64,000 bases of DNA. It comes from Branchiostoma lanceolatum (lineage: Eukaryota; Chordata; Leptocardii; Amphioxiformes; Branchiostomatidae). This document shows, piece after piece, positions 31,430 through 62,276 of the stretch. The position numbers were made by a program, and so were the translations under genes. Where the stretch lies: positions 15,746,501-15,810,500 of the forward strand of contig NC_089735.1 of NCBI RefSeq assembly GCF_035083965.1, read 5' to 3'. The notes under the pieces are model-generated. The model did not search any database. It was not told the origin of the DNA and saw only the letters and a list, made by a program, of their open reading frames with translations. Within the stretch, counting starts at the first letter, position 1. Each line of letters starts with the position of its first letter.

Positions 31430-31782
31430 GTACATGCCAGGGTTGCCCAACTAGCCGGAGGCTATCACTAAGGGCGAACCCATGTGCGGTCATAGGACTG
31501 CAGGTTTCGGCCCACTCACACCGGGAAGGACCCATACTCTTTCTTGATAAGTGTGTGAGGGGTTCTTTAACGTGCTCGAGGTGTGACTCTCCTCAAACAC
31601 TGGACCTTCATTTAACGTCCTATCCGAGGGACGTCCCTAACTGAAGCTAGGTACTCATTTACACCTGAGTAAAGTGAGGAAAGTCGTGTTAAGTGCCTTT
31701 GCAGGGGCATGTCGGTGGTTTCGAACCCGGAACCTCTTGATTGTGGGCGAAACACCCTACCGATTGCGCCACACGATGCCGC
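31430..31782 (-). mobile_element. SINE family B copy, full head
   Basis: Minus strand head GTGGCGCAATCGGTAGGGTG with box B GGGTTCGAAACC, body with CACTTTACTCAGGTGTAAAT. In G3 intron 1. Confidence 0.75.
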
Positions 31783-32242
31783 AAGTTTCACTTATAGAAT
31801 TTGAAGATTCTTTTTTTTTTACATTTTGCAGTTTGTTGTTTGTAGTGGACCATACGAAAGTTGCCGTGCTCTTTGTTGTGTCGCTTCCAAATTCCCTGTG
31901 CAGCTTCCACTATCTATGTTAAGCTTCCAATATCTTTGACAAGTAAAGTTTTAGACTATCACTGCTACGTCGGTAAAACTATTATCAATACAATCGCCTT
32001 AACAACAATCTCCAAGATCCAATCACGTCGTGACAAAATATGAGATGACAAAAAAACTGTAAAGAAATGTTAACTAACAAAGACAGCAGACACTACATAT
32101 AAAGATTACAAGGCCCTAGAAGCATACATATTTGTCAACCCGAAAGTCAAGAGAAAATAATGTTTGACCACTAGACATGCCAAAACATTTTCAACCATAA
32201 GTCTTGCAAACAAAATTGCTTTGTAATCTAAAAAAAACTTAC

Positions 32243-32288
32243 CGTTTGCTGAAACGGCCAGGGCAACAAATACCAGGATCGCGAACAT
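32243..32288 (-). CDS. G3 exon 1: signal peptide
   Basis: MFAILVFVALAVSAN, ATG in good context (AAG before it), donor GTAAGT, phase 1. Confidence 0.87.
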
Positions 32289-33153
32289 CTTGGATGAAAC
32301 TCTCTTCTTTAGCTAAATCGGCCAACATGCAATAACTGCTATAATCCTCTGCTTACGCTATGACGTATTTATCCTTTCGTAGCGCCTATTACGATTATAC
32401 ATATTTGGACAAGGTTTTTGTTAAACATTTCTCACAACTTATTGAGTAGATTATTGTTATCTGTATCTGTATCTATATAGCCATTATAATCGCCCCTCGG
32501 CGTAACACACCAGCTGCGCAGGCGCACTGCGCAGCAGCAGCTGGTTATATTACACTGAACGACTTTCACTGAATGTTATCATCATTCATTACGTCTTCTA
32601 TCGGCAAATTGCACTCGGATATCCATACAGTACATACACACGTATCTCATACAAACACAATTTATTATAAACGAAGGCCACCCCATGTGTGTATCACTAA
32701 GTATACATATTAGTGTTCGACTGGTGGGAACTACAATGCTCGTCTCACAGCTGTATTGCCCACTGCGTTTATATCGCGTGCACAGTGATATTTGATACGT
32801 TATCAGTTACGTAATACGTACTGTACTACTATCTTGAATTATGACTTACGCTCTAATATTGATATACTATCAGTTATGCAATACGAACCACTATCTTGAC
32901 AATCTGTCTCACATCCATACACCAATATAACGGTTCAAAAGATATGCAAACAAACTATCAAATTGGTGCCCGTAGTTTATCATTTAGCATGTTCTCATAG
33001 GTGGATATAAGTCTTTTGGGACGTATAGATTTTTTGTTTGTTTAGTGAACAGTTGTTATAGAGCCGTTAGATAGAAACATGTGTGACAAAAAGAGTTGGC
33101 CTTCGACAGTGGAAGATCGCTTATTGCAGAGAGAACACTTACTGAAGACGAAC
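32289..33153. promoter_or_regulatory. Shared divergent promoter region of G3 and G4
   Basis: 865 bp between two divergent start codons. A GATAAATA box lies on the minus strand at 32366-32373, ~80 bp before the G3 ATG. ATATAAG lies on the plus strand at 33005-33011, ~145 bp before the G4 ATG. A GC-rich hairpin (CCAGCTGCGCA arms) sits at 32509-32543 and a degenerate direct repeat (ATCAGTTACGTAATACG type) at about 32793-32850 and 32862-32915. Promoter role is inferred from position. Confidence 0.45.
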
Positions 33154-42191
<9,038 letters not shown>

Positions 42192-42232
42192 ACATGTATC
42201 ACACTAGTCAGAGGCATGCGAGTCCTTAGAAA

Positions 42233-42238
42233 AATAAA
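42233..42238 (+). terminator. G4 polyadenylation signal AATAAA
   Basis: AATAAA 41 bases after the stop. Confidence 0.75.
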
Positions 42239-43629
42239 GCTATACAAAACCGTAGGTTTCTCCTGTTTTGTTACCTTCGTCAGAGGGTAATGTTTTCGGT
42301 CTTGCTATATGGTGGGGCGGTAGTGGATGTATGTTTGTTTGATGTTAACAACATGACCCGAGAAGTTGTGGATGGATGTTCATAATATTAAGTAGGTGGG
42401 TAGGCGTCGGTAAAGCCCCTCTCTCATTGGACCCGTGGCACGCTGGCGGCGTCACTGCGGCCGATCGAAATGACAAAGCACTAACCGAATGTCATCAACA
42501 AAACAAATCTTTTTAAGCTTTGTGTGTTTTTCGTCGTCTTTTTGGTCATACTTGTACGTTTTGAATGATATTCCCATTATAAAATCAAGGGCAATACAAG
42601 CCCAGTTTAGAACGCAACGACGCCGCCAGAGGGGGGCTTAAGACGAAGGTCAGGTTTCAGAACATACCTCCTAACGGATTCTAATGGTACTGCAGTATGT
42701 TTTTAAACTGTTAAAAACTGTTTTCTGCGGAGTTCTACATACCAGTACTTAACAACTAGTCAGTTTACGAACATCACTTCTAACAAATATCACCAAATGA
42801 TGGCAAATCGCAGAACACTGTACCTCACCAAGAAAGCTATACTTAGAAAGTCTATGCATATAGAAGCTCTTGTAGGCAAATATGTAACTATTTTCCTATG
42901 TTTGAAGAACACACACATTACCTCCCGGACAAAAATATTGAACACATTACATGATGTAACAGGTTTTGCTATTTCTTGACCTAACGCACTACTATTGCAT
43001 ACCGTTGTATAACGTTCGAACATTCACCCCAATTTTGCAAACATAGTATATTTCCAGGCTACACGGCTTTCAGGAACTTATATAAATATCAGCGACTTTA
43101 GAGAAGCTTATCACATGTCAATTATAAATGTTTACGCAATGTGGGACAGTTTGATAATCATACACGTCATTTCTGAACGTCACCGAACCCAACACACTTA
43201 TAGAAATGTGTAGGGGCGACCCCTTTGTGATAAGCTAAAACGTGAGCCCATAGCGAAGCCAAAAGCATCATGCTTCAACTCAAATAAGGGGAACAAAATG
43301 AAGAATCTTCACGACCCCCTATAAGAAAGTCTTTTTTCTTAAAGGGAATGTTTATCGCATCTACACAACTACAACTTTTTTTTTTAGATTTTCTTTAAAG
43401 GAAGGGAAATATTCAGATAACAATGACTAATTGCAAATCACCATTACCTCGTTTTATGTCAAAATACATGTTACCAAACAACAGATAGTGCCGTATGTGC
43501 ATCTTACATGTTTACGTGTGCGGATGTTTACATAGATCGGGCTTCTTTGTCAAACATCCTACTTCCACGCACCTGCAAATACAACATTGGCTACCAAAGG
43601 TCGTGTTGTTTTTGTGTTTGGCCGTACGG
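42239..43629. other. G4-G5 intergenic region
   Basis: One MITE at its left end; the rest is AT-rich with no visible exon. Promoter elements of G5 other than the TATA box are not evident. Confidence 0.5.
42411..42640 (+). mobile_element. MITE family 1, second copy (3' end shortened)
   Basis: Matches the 7948-8200 element over its body (TTTTTAAGCTTTGTG, GATATTCCCATTATAAA). The right inverted end has lost the GTGCCGCGGG part. Confidence 0.75.
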
Positions 43630-43637
43630 TATAAATA
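43630..43637 (+). promoter_or_regulatory. TATA box of G5
   Basis: TATAAATA 66 bp upstream of the G5 start codon, leaving room for a ~35-base 5' UTR. The cleanest core-promoter match among the five genes. Confidence 0.6.
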
Positions 43638-43702
43638 CTTCACAAGCAAAGTGTTATTCCTCACTTTTTCATCACTCCTAAAGGGAACGACTAAACGTTA
43701 CC

Positions 43703-53430
<9,728 letters not shown>

Positions 53431-53502
53431 GGGCGCACACATAGCCTCACAGGGCTTTTTCAGTCTCAAACATAGTACAAATAAGTTCAGATAAGCCCTA
53501 AA

Positions 53503-53508
53503 AATAAA
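53503..53508 (+). terminator. G5 polyadenylation signal AATAAA
   Basis: AATAAA ~70 bases past the stop. Confidence 0.75.
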
Positions 53509-53952
53509 GAACATAGACATCAGCACCGACTCCTTTTTAGCAGTCTTATTGTTTGTTTTGTTTATTCGCACATACAACAATAATGATAAGAGTTCGAAAG
53601 GTATTTTATAAAAGTGCAGGTGGGAGGAAGAAGCCTACAAGGCTTATACGGTACCCCACTCAACAAATATTAATCATAAAACAAATGTTATAAGTATAAG
53701 ATAAAAAATAAGGAACAAAGATATTTCAAAAATGACATAAAGATCAGTAGATTGCATAAACAATTAATCCTAAACTGTGATAAAAACTTACAAGAAAATG
53801 CAATGTGATAATCAAATTATCAAAACTAGAGTTCCATGACCACATGCATTCGCCAAATGATGTTAACTTTTATGAAGGATGCATTATGAAATAATCTCAC
53901 TGATTTTACAAACAAGATTGCATGTATTGTATGGGTTGATGATCTTTCGTAA

Positions 53953-54434
53953 GCTGAATCTGATCCTGTGTCATTGGAATGACACACCCTACGGATAGCT
54001 GAATCTGACCCTGTGTGATTGGAATGGCACACCCTATGGGTAGCTGAATCTGACCCTTTGCCACAGCCTACGGATAACTGAATTTGACCCTGTGTCATTG
54101 GAATGATACACCCTACTGAAAACTGAATCTGACCCTGTGTAATTGGAATGATACACCCTACGAATAGCTGAATCTGACCCCGTGTCACTGGAATGACACA
54201 CCCTATGGATAGCTGAACCTGACCCTTTTCTCCTTGGAATGATACACCCTACGAATAGCTGAATCTGACCCCGTGTCACTTGAATGACACACCCTATGGA
54301 ATACTGAATCTGACCGTGTCATTGGAATGACACGCCCTGTGGATAGCTGAATCTGACCCTGTGTCATTGGAATGACACACCCTATGGATAGCTGAATCTG
54401 ACCCAGTGTCATTGGAATGACAACCTACGGATAG
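53953..54434 (-). repeat. 45-bp tandem array, 11 copies
   Basis: Units of GCTGAATCTGACCCTGTGTC plus ATTGGAATGACACACCCTAC plus GGATA, 45 bp with a few shortened copies. A 45-bp period keeps frame, which explains the repetitive minus-strand frames; no start, splice or domain context supports coding. Confidence 0.9.
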
Positions 54435-54664
54435 AACCTGGGCGTCTCGTAAAAACACAGTACCAAAGTTTGTTATCTTATTTATTCACATATTTTTCAA
54501 GATTATTTGGCTACAATCAGTGATTTCTTGACGAGGCCCTTCTCTTGCATACAACAATAAAAAACAACAGTAATGATTACAAATAACACAATGACGTGAG
54601 GAAAAAATAAAGCAATAACAATAGTGAAACATACAGCTAGTGTACAAACTCATGTTAAACAACT

Positions 54665-55358
54665 TGAGCACCAAGGACAGGTGAGGTTGTATGTTTGACA
54701 GGTGTGGTGTTGAGCACCAAGGACAAGTTTGGTTGTATGTCGGACATTTGTGGTGTTTAGCACCAAGGACAGGTGTGATTGTATGTCTGACAGATGTAGT
54801 GGTTAGCACCAAGAACAGGTGTAGTTGTATGTCTGACGGGTGTGGTGTTCAGCACTGAGAACAGGACGGTGTGGTTGTATGTCTGACAGATGTAGTGGTC
54901 AGCACCAAGGACAGGTGTGGTTGTATGTCTGCCAAGTGTGGTGTTTAGCACCAAGGACAAGTTTGATTGTATATCTGACAGGTGTGGTGTTCAGCACCAA
55001 GGACAGGTGTGGTTTTATGTCTGACAGGTGTGGTATTCAGCACTGAGGGAAGGTTTGGTTGTATGCCTGACAGATGTAGTTGTCAGCACCAAGGACAGGT
55101 GTGGTTGTATGTCTGACAGGTGTGGTGTTCAGCACTGAAGTCAGGTGTGGTTGTATGTCTGACAGATGTAGTGGTCAGCACCAAGGACAGGTGTGGTTTT
55201 CTGTCTGACAAGTGTGGTTTACAGTGAGGACAGGTGTGGTTGAATGTCTGACAGGTGTAGTGTTCAGCATCAGTGACAGGTATGTCAGTGTGTGGATAGT
55301 ATTTCGACACCAAGGATAGGTATGGTTGTACATATGAAATATGTGGTGCTCAGCATCA
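54665..55358 (+). repeat. 46-bp tandem array, ~15 copies
   Basis: Units of AGCACCAAGGACAGGTGTGG plus TTGTATGTCTGACAGGTGTG plus GTGTTC, diverging toward the right end. Unit variants also occur at 59300-59340 and 63352-63390. Confidence 0.9.
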
Positions 55359-56348
55359 CAATCTCCACCAGAACTGTTTGATGGTGACATGGCTGTGGAT
55401 GCATGTGGGTTCGATGTAATCAGGATAACCCAACAAGCTGTGGATAGATGTTTTGTAGTAAGGTAGATGTTGGTAAGACAAAGGTTAACCTTGACAATGG
55501 ACTTCCTCGCGGCATCTTACAGTAATGCAGCAGAACGTGTATGTCCTCATTATATATTCAATAGAAGGGTAGGTGTTGAAAAACAAAAGTTAAGTTTCAT
55601 AATGGGATTCCAAGCAACTTCCTACGGTACTGCAGCGGAACTTCAAAATGCTAGGGTCCTGGTTTTTAAGTGGTAGATAGCTCTTAACTTGGAGCAAGGA
55701 GTGAGCTTGAACTCCCTAGCAGCTGGTATGGAATTGCAGTGGGTCTTTTTGTTGGAAACTTTCGAAGAGGATAACTCAAGAAGGGATTGCTGGCTTTTCA
55801 TTATTTTTTCATACATAGGTATCTTGGATGTTGATTAACATAATGAGACCTATGTTGTGGAAATAAGAACCTATTCTACATAATTACTTAGGTAAAATTG
55901 GAAATGTGCAACGTTTACTATCATAAAAGCAGCGGTCTTGGAATTTAGGACAATAGGTCAACATACATCTTGCAGTGCTAGTGGGCCATCGCAAAACAAA
56001 TCTCGTTTCAGTTGTGTTTGGCATGTACATCACTTAAGTGATGATTAACACAGGAAGATGCTAATTGTTCAAATTAGAAGCTAATCTGCAAAATCAGTGA
56101 GGAAATTTCATCGATTCTACGCGTACCATGATCGGATTTTCAAGCAACAAGCATATACAGCTGAAAAAGAGAAGAATATTGATAGGTATAAATTACGCAA
56201 ATTTTGTTGACAAAAAATTAGAATACATGTACCTTAGCAGCAGATGATGGTAGTTTGATACTTCCGTCTGTCGTATGGATAGGGGGCAAGAAGAAGTCCT
56301 GACAATTAAACTTTATCTCATGAACATGAAATTTCTGACGTCTTTCAG
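55359..56348. other. Unassigned sequence between arrays
   Basis: About 1 kb with no gene or named repeat. CTTACAGTAATGCAGCAGAA recurs loosely as CTACGGTACTGCAGCGGAA ~120 bp later, a weak duplication. Confidence 0.4.
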
Positions 56349-58385
56349 GTGTTCGGCAATAGCGGTGAAACTGGTCCCTTGTTAGCAATGCCTCCCATCT
56401 TAGGCGAGACCAATGCCGTCTTAGGAAACCAGCCGGTATGCCTAGAGAGTCTATGTAAGCCTTGTAGCTTACTTTGCACGTACCATGCTTCGCTCTCTAT
56501 TTTTCAAGACACCAGTCATATGAAGTATGGCTAGGGGCGAGAAGAAGCCCCGACAATTTGACATGCCATGTCTGGCGTCTTTCAGTTGTTAGGCAATAGC
56601 GGTGAAACTAGTCCCTTGTTAGCAATGCCTCCCATCTTAGGCAAGACCAATGCCGTCTTAGGAAACCAGCCGGTATGCCGGGAGAGTCTATGTAAGCCTT
56701 GTAGCTTTTTTTGCACATACCATGCTTCGTTCTCTATTTTTAAGACACCCGTCATATGAAGTATGGATAGAGGCGAGAAGAAGCCCCGAAAAATTGACTT
56801 TATCTCATGAAAATGTCACTTCTGACGTCTTTCAGGTGTTGGGTTCAACTTAACAATTGATTATTCTACGGTTTTCTTTTTAATGATAATAAGGTCCTCA
56901 TTTGCATTGATTACATCAATTAATGATCCTCTGTAGCCAAACTATGTGAAAGTCATATAATAGCAAAGAAGGCTATCTTATCATCTTTTCATTGATTATG
57001 CAAATGATGGCCTGATTTGCTTGATACATGTATAATGATGTTCATCTTTACTTTGTACTTCCCAATACTGATGGAATCATTCCTGCTATATGGTATCATG
57101 GTATTTTACATTTATTATGTAAATCAAGTTTTGATTTGCATGATTGGCATGTTCCTTTCAATTTGACTAGCCATTTTTGACGTCTTTCAGGTGTTCGGCA
57201 ATAGCGGTGAAACTGGTCCCTTGTTAGCAATGCCTCCCATCTTAGGCGAGACCAATGCCGTCTTAGGAAACCAGCCGGTATGCCTAGAGAGTCTATGTAA
57301 GCCTTGTAGCTTACTTTGCACGTACCATGCTTCGCTCTCTATTTTTCAAGACACCCGTCATATGAAGTATGGCTAGGGGCGAGAAGAAGCCCCGACAATT
57401 GGACATGCCATGTCTGACGTCTTTCAGGTGTTAGGCAATAGCGGTGAAACTGGCCCCTTGTTAGCAATGCCTCCCATCTTAGGCGAGACCAATGCCGTCT
57501 TAGGAAACCAGCCGGTATGCCGGGAGAGTCTATGTAAGCCTTGTAGCTTACTTTGCACATACCATGCTTCGCTCTCTATTTTTCAAGACACCCGTCATAT
57601 GAAGTATGGCTAGGGGCGAGAAGAAGCCCCGACAATTGGACATGCCATGTCTGACGTCTTTCAGGTGTTAGGCAATAGCGGTGAAACTGGTCCCTTGTTA
57701 GCAATGCCTCCCATCTTAGGCGAGACCAATGCCGTCTTAGGAAACCAGCCGGTATGCCTAGAGAGTCTATGTAAGCCTTGTAGCTTACTTTGCACGTACC
57801 ATGCTTCGCTCTCTATTTTTCAAGACACCAGTCATATGAAGTATGGATAAGGGGCGAGAAGAAGCCCCGAAAATTTGACATGCCATGTCTGACGTCTTTC
57901 AGGTGTTAGGCAATAGCGGTGAAACTGGTCCCTTGTTAGCAATGCCTCCCATCTTAGGCGAGACCAATGCCGTCTTAGGAAACCAGCCGGTATGCCGGGA
58001 GAGTCTATGTAAGCCTTGTAGCTTACTTTGCACGTACCATGCTTCGCTCTCTATTTTTCAAGACACCCGTCATATGAAGTATGGCTAGGGCTAGGGGCGA
58101 GAAGAAGCCCCGACAATTGGACATGCCATGTCTGACGTCTTTCAGGTGTTAGGCAATAGCGGTGAAACTGGTCCCTTGTTAGCAATGCCTCCCATCTTAG
58201 GCGAGACCAATGCCGTCTTAGGAAACCAGCCGGTATGCCTAGAGAGTCTATGTAAGCCTTGTAGCTTACTTTGCACGTACCATGCTTCGCTCTCTATTTT
58301 TCAAGACACCAGTCATATGAAGTATAGATAGGGGCGAGAAGAAGCCCCGACAAATTGACTTCAAATTATCTCATGACGTCTTTCT
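56349..58385 (+). repeat. ~237-bp tandem array, 7 monomers in A-B-A-B-A-B-A order
   Basis: Monomers start (GTGTTxGGCAATAGCGGTGA) at 56349, 56586, 57191, 57428, 57665, 57903 and 58146. CCGGTATGCCTAGAGAG marks type A (1, 3, 5, 7); CCGGTATGCCGGGAGAG marks type B (2, 4, 6). A 355-bp spacer interrupts after monomer 2. Each has a ~61-67-codon frame ending at the same stop. Confidence 0.9.
56836..57190 (+). repeat. Spacer repeat, copy 1
   Basis: Shares AATAAGGTCCTCATT, TACATGTATAATGATGTTCA and TCTTTACTTTGTACTTCC with the segment right after the array. Confidence 0.8.
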
Positions 58386-58720
58386 GGTGTTTGGATAACC
58401 CTCAGTTGACATATTTTTTCTCATTATGTGAATAAGGTCCTCATTGGCATGTACTACATCAGTCAATGATCCTCTTTACCCAAATAAGTGTCCGGAGTAT
58501 GCAAGTTATTATAATCTTAGCAAAAACTACTTTAGCCTCTTTTCATTAAATATGCAAATGAGGCCCTGATGTGCTTTATACATGTATAATGATGTTCATC
58601 TTTACTTTGTACTTCCAAATGCTGATGGAATCTTTCCCAACATGAAATGTTGACATTTTACATTTATCATGTAAATGAGATTTTTATTTGCATGGTGTAC
58701 ATGTTCCTCTCTTTTTGATG
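58386..58720 (+). repeat. Spacer repeat, copy 2
   Basis: Diverged duplicate of 56836-57190, following the last array monomer. Confidence 0.8.
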
Positions 58721-58769
58721 TCCCTCTTTTTTTAAAGTTTTTAGGTGGCAGTACCATTGTCCCTTATTC

Positions 58770-59010
58770 ATGAGCCCAAATGCCTACCTCTGAAAAATCA
58801 TGACCATAATGTCCAGAACACGGGATATGAAAACTGGAATTTCTACTGCAGTACGATGGGAAGCTGGTAGGGGCCCTTAATCTAATCTCTTCCTTCCACA
58901 GCTACCAACATGCCCAATATGATAAAGATTAATATACATTCATGACTTCTAGAGTTATCCTGCTAACAGACATGTACACAAAACTCTGAAAACATAACCT
59001 TCTTGATGGT
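58770..59010 (+). repeat. Dispersed repeat family D, copy 3
   Basis: GGAATTTCTACTGCAGTACG, CTTCTAGAGTTATCCTGCTA. No coding content seen. Confidence 0.5.
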
Positions 59011-59310
59011 CTCCTATACTACTCAAGCCTCCAAGGGTATCATACTATGAGGGGCACTGGCGACTGTAGGTCATTGAGGTTATTGTTAAGGTGCAGGCTT
59101 CCATAGGAATATAAACATTTCTAATAATATATTATAAGATATATGCATGGTTGCCCCCCCCCCCCAAAAAAATAAAATAAAATAAAAAATTCTGTAACAT
59201 TTAGTTTCAAACAGTATTGATCTGTTTCACAATTTAGTTACTGTCTTGTTTGCACTTTCCATGTAGGGGTTAATAAATCCACTGCATACTAGAATCATAC
59301 CTGGTTGTGA

Positions 59311-59566
59311 TCAGTTGTAGTCGATTGTGGTGTTTAGCAATATCTGTATGATGTTCACTACAAAAGGTTCCAATCCAGAACAATTCATACTCAGAGCATT
59401 AAGACCAACATGTACAATAAATTCATCTGTTGATTCACCAGGAGAATCCATCATCAATTTACCATCATGCAAGTACATCATATTGAAAGACTTTTCCCAA
59501 ACCCTCTCCCTGAAGTATGTGTGTTTCCACTCGCTTGGATGCTGTTCTTGAAGGGCGTCAGATGTA
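59311..59566 (-). CDS. Possible coding exon or degraded ORF, unrecognised
   Basis: After a TTTTCTACCAG acceptor the frame stays open for 84 codons (EQHPSEWKHTYFRERVWEK, later STDEFIVHVGLNALS) to a TGA. A GTAAAT donor at 59461-59462 offers a shorter exon. No domain recognised; phase does not match the 60189-60296 exon directly, so it may belong to another unit or be chance. Confidence 0.25.
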
Positions 59567-60029
59567 CTGGTAGAAAATAAAGCTGCTGTATGTTTCCCTC
59601 AGCACATTGGTCTTCTACATGGGGAAAGAGAGGTACATGTTAGAGGATGGATGAAGATTGATATATGTAACTAACTGTACCTACAGATATGTGGCCTACT
59701 CTATGCAAATGTGTAATGACGTATTGTAGATTAATTTTAATGTAAAAAAAAAGTAAACAACATGCAAGTCGTGTTTGGCCGTAGGCAGCTGTTTGAGTCG
59801 GGAATGGCTGTCCAAATTCCCTGCAAGTCGTGAACTGCGATGTAAGATAGTCGTCAATTCTGCCCTTTCAAACAGAACCATGACCAAATTCATACCTATT
59901 CTACCTCACGATGCCACCGTGCTTCACCAACTAAAAAGTCTGCATCAGGTTGTGTTTTTTTCCAGACTCTGGCATAAAATACCAAGTCCCATGGTTGAGG
60001 AGAGGGGCACCACTAGCAGGCAAAAGAAT

Positions 60030-60135
60030 ACACCACACCAGACCATCCTGATGTGAGCGGATCTAATAAATCTGTCCAGATATGCAGCTTGTACTCGTCA
60101 GTACAAACCAGGTGTGTAATGCCATTTGGCATTTT
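60030..60135 (-). mobile_element. SINE tail fragment
   Basis: GATATGCAGCTTGTACTCGT and CAGTACAAACCAGGTGTG match the tail at 24800-24860 and, inverted, 18775-18835. Begins ~55 bp past the donor of the isolated exon. Confidence 0.45.
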
Positions 60136-60188
60136 ATACCAGATATGTAACAAACAAATAACAGCTGCATGTAAAGTGTGCAATGTAC

Positions 60189-60296
60189 CATTGTTCTCCA
60201 TGTCAGCAGTTGTTTTCTTTGCCTCCTCACAGGCCTGAAGCATTGACTGCTCCACCATCTGAGCATCAATGGCTCTGTAGACCCTCTTCGCGTACA
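60189..60296 (-). CDS. Isolated internal exon of an unrecognised gene
   Basis: A 108-bp phase 1-1 exon between a TATATAG acceptor and a GTACAT donor, open in one frame: YAKRVYRAIDAQMVEQSM followed by a Lys/Glu-rich helix-like stretch. Composition looks coding and amphipathic, unlike the surrounding repeats. I do not recognise the family. The possible first exon upstream ends ATGACAG before GTAAG at 62275, which would join in frame (phase 1). Confidence 0.45.
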
Positions 60297-62276
60297 CTAT
60301 ATACATATACAGAGTAGAAATATACTAAATCGACATCATTCCCTGTAACGTAACATGACCTATTTACGTGCAGGAGTAGTTTACGTCCAGATTGGGTCAT
60401 ATCCACATGTCGCGGTGTATTATGCCAAAGCCTGTTCTCATGAGAAACAAAGAACATCATAAGTATGATCTTCAGCCATCTCTCTCTATAATACAAAACA
60501 TCTAAAAGGGTTTACGTCCAGCGACATAACAGAATAAACTCCTGAACCAGTAACAAGTTGCACGGAAGCGTCATGCATGACACATTTCATATGTAATTCG
60601 ACACCGCGTATTTCATCATGTTTTTCTAAGTTACACGATAGCTAGTATCTTTTAAAAGTAGCTGACGTTAAACCTTTCTTTGATATGCAGACTATCCATG
60701 GTGATTCGAGGTTTGAAACTCTTGCCAGTTTTAGGAAGGTTTGATACAACCTAGCGACCGCCGCTCAGATGATACATTTTTGTACGACATAACATCATGG
60801 CCATGCGTTTATCACGTGAACGCCACGTGCTGCCGATTTCGGGGAAATTCACAATACAAAAATTGTTTTCTTCCATCGCGTCGGGCAAGCGGAGGGACAA
60901 ACATAGTGACTTTACTGTCATTTGTCTGTAGACTACTTTCGACAGTTACTGTGCATTTTTTTCCCGTCTATGTTCTTCAAGCATATAGCGCTAGAAGGGA
61001 AAATACTGAGGTGGACGATAAAGGGTAAGCCTAGCACAATTCTACACCATATACCCCAGTATAAATACATGCTCGCACGGCGTTAAACAGGCGGAGAAAA
61101 ACTAACAGACCATGCATTTTCTTGTTAGAAGAGCTGATATTTTTACCCATGGGTTAAACATTTGGCTCTGTCCGCGCGGTTTTAGGATAAATAACGTTTT
61201 GAATAAATTGGACGTAAACTGGTCATGTTACGTTACTGTAAATGCAGAAATATTTGTGGTTTTATGGTCATGACTTTCATCGATTAACTCTTTACCGCAA
61301 CCTTAAAAACATGCGAAAAGCTGTTCCATTGTGTGACTGTAGCACTATTATTGTTTAAACGTGATCTCAAAACCACCGCAACAATCCATTTTCTCCTGAC
61401 CGCGAAATTAAACCACGCTAACATTTCTGCATTTACAGTATCTTATTATGCAACATAACTGCAATATCAACTTAGATGTCATACATCCTATTCATCTGCT
61501 TTCTGACTCATTGATAATGTTAGGAAGCACTTCTGGAAAGCACCTGACAATGATGTACTTATGGATGCTTCTAGAGCAAAATTATGATTATAAAATTAAA
61601 TAAATTATTTTTATGATGACAACATTATGAAAATCAATATTGACAGATTGTGCAAGAGTAGATTACAAAAAATTGCATAGGAATGCATACATCATAGGAT
61701 CATCCTGTCAATAGTGTAAAATTCTTATTATAGACAGTATGATCATGTCAAAAGCCACTAATCCTTTTGTCGGGAAGCACCCTTCAACCGACTAAATCCC
61801 GACCAAATTCCCCGAGAGACGGTGATTTTCCGACCAATTCTCAAATAACATTACCGACGTATTCCTGACCAATTACAGACCGCACCATTCACTGTGTCAA
61901 TTATTACATCAACGTTATACCAAGGTATATCCTTTCACTCAAAACGTAAATCAACAAGTTAACCATGAAATCCTTGTACATTTTTAGTGAATCGCAGCAT
62001 TGTAGCTTACTTCTTCAGGTTTGTGAACAAATTAGAAACTTTACAGTATGCTGTTTCTGTTCAAGATCTGTTCTTGTGTTGTGGCGCGCTAAAAAAACTT
62101 GGACCTTGTTTTTCTCACAAAAAATTTTTTTGTCACAGAAGATACACAGAAACTTTACACAGCCATTCAGAATATTTATGTGCGAAGCATATTCTGAACT
62201 TTTCTGAGGCACTGGAAGTTTTCATAGAGAATTTTCTCTCAGAAATGACGAAAATGTTTTCAAAAGATCTTACCTG
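60297..62276. other. Unassigned region, possible intron
   Basis: If the isolated exon and the 5' candidate exon belong together, this is their ~2-kb intron. A plus-strand frame at 60741-61028 ends at a GTAAGC donor-like site but has no other support. Confidence 0.3.

Noticed and set aside
33079-33153. Upstream in-frame ATG of G4
   Set aside because: It would place 25 charged residues before a normal signal peptide; the downstream ATG matches the sibling genes.
53826-54412. Minus-strand frames with 15-residue periodicity
   Set aside because: They follow from a 45-bp period; frames are broken between copies and lack gene context.
53953-55358. Arrays of ~45-bp repeats as a CRISPR locus
   Set aside because: Repeats are contiguous with no unique spacers, and the DNA is plainly eukaryotic.
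56349-58331. Six ~61-67-codon frames in the 237-bp array as a multi-copy peptide gene
   Set aside because: Copies are nearly identical at all positions and the one diverged copy (56568) changes residues freely, so repeat homogenisation explains the conservation better than coding selection.
60741-61028. Plus-strand frame ending at a GTAAGC site
   Set aside because: No acceptor, partner exon, signal peptide or domain; a second frame with a better ATG stops after 44 codons.
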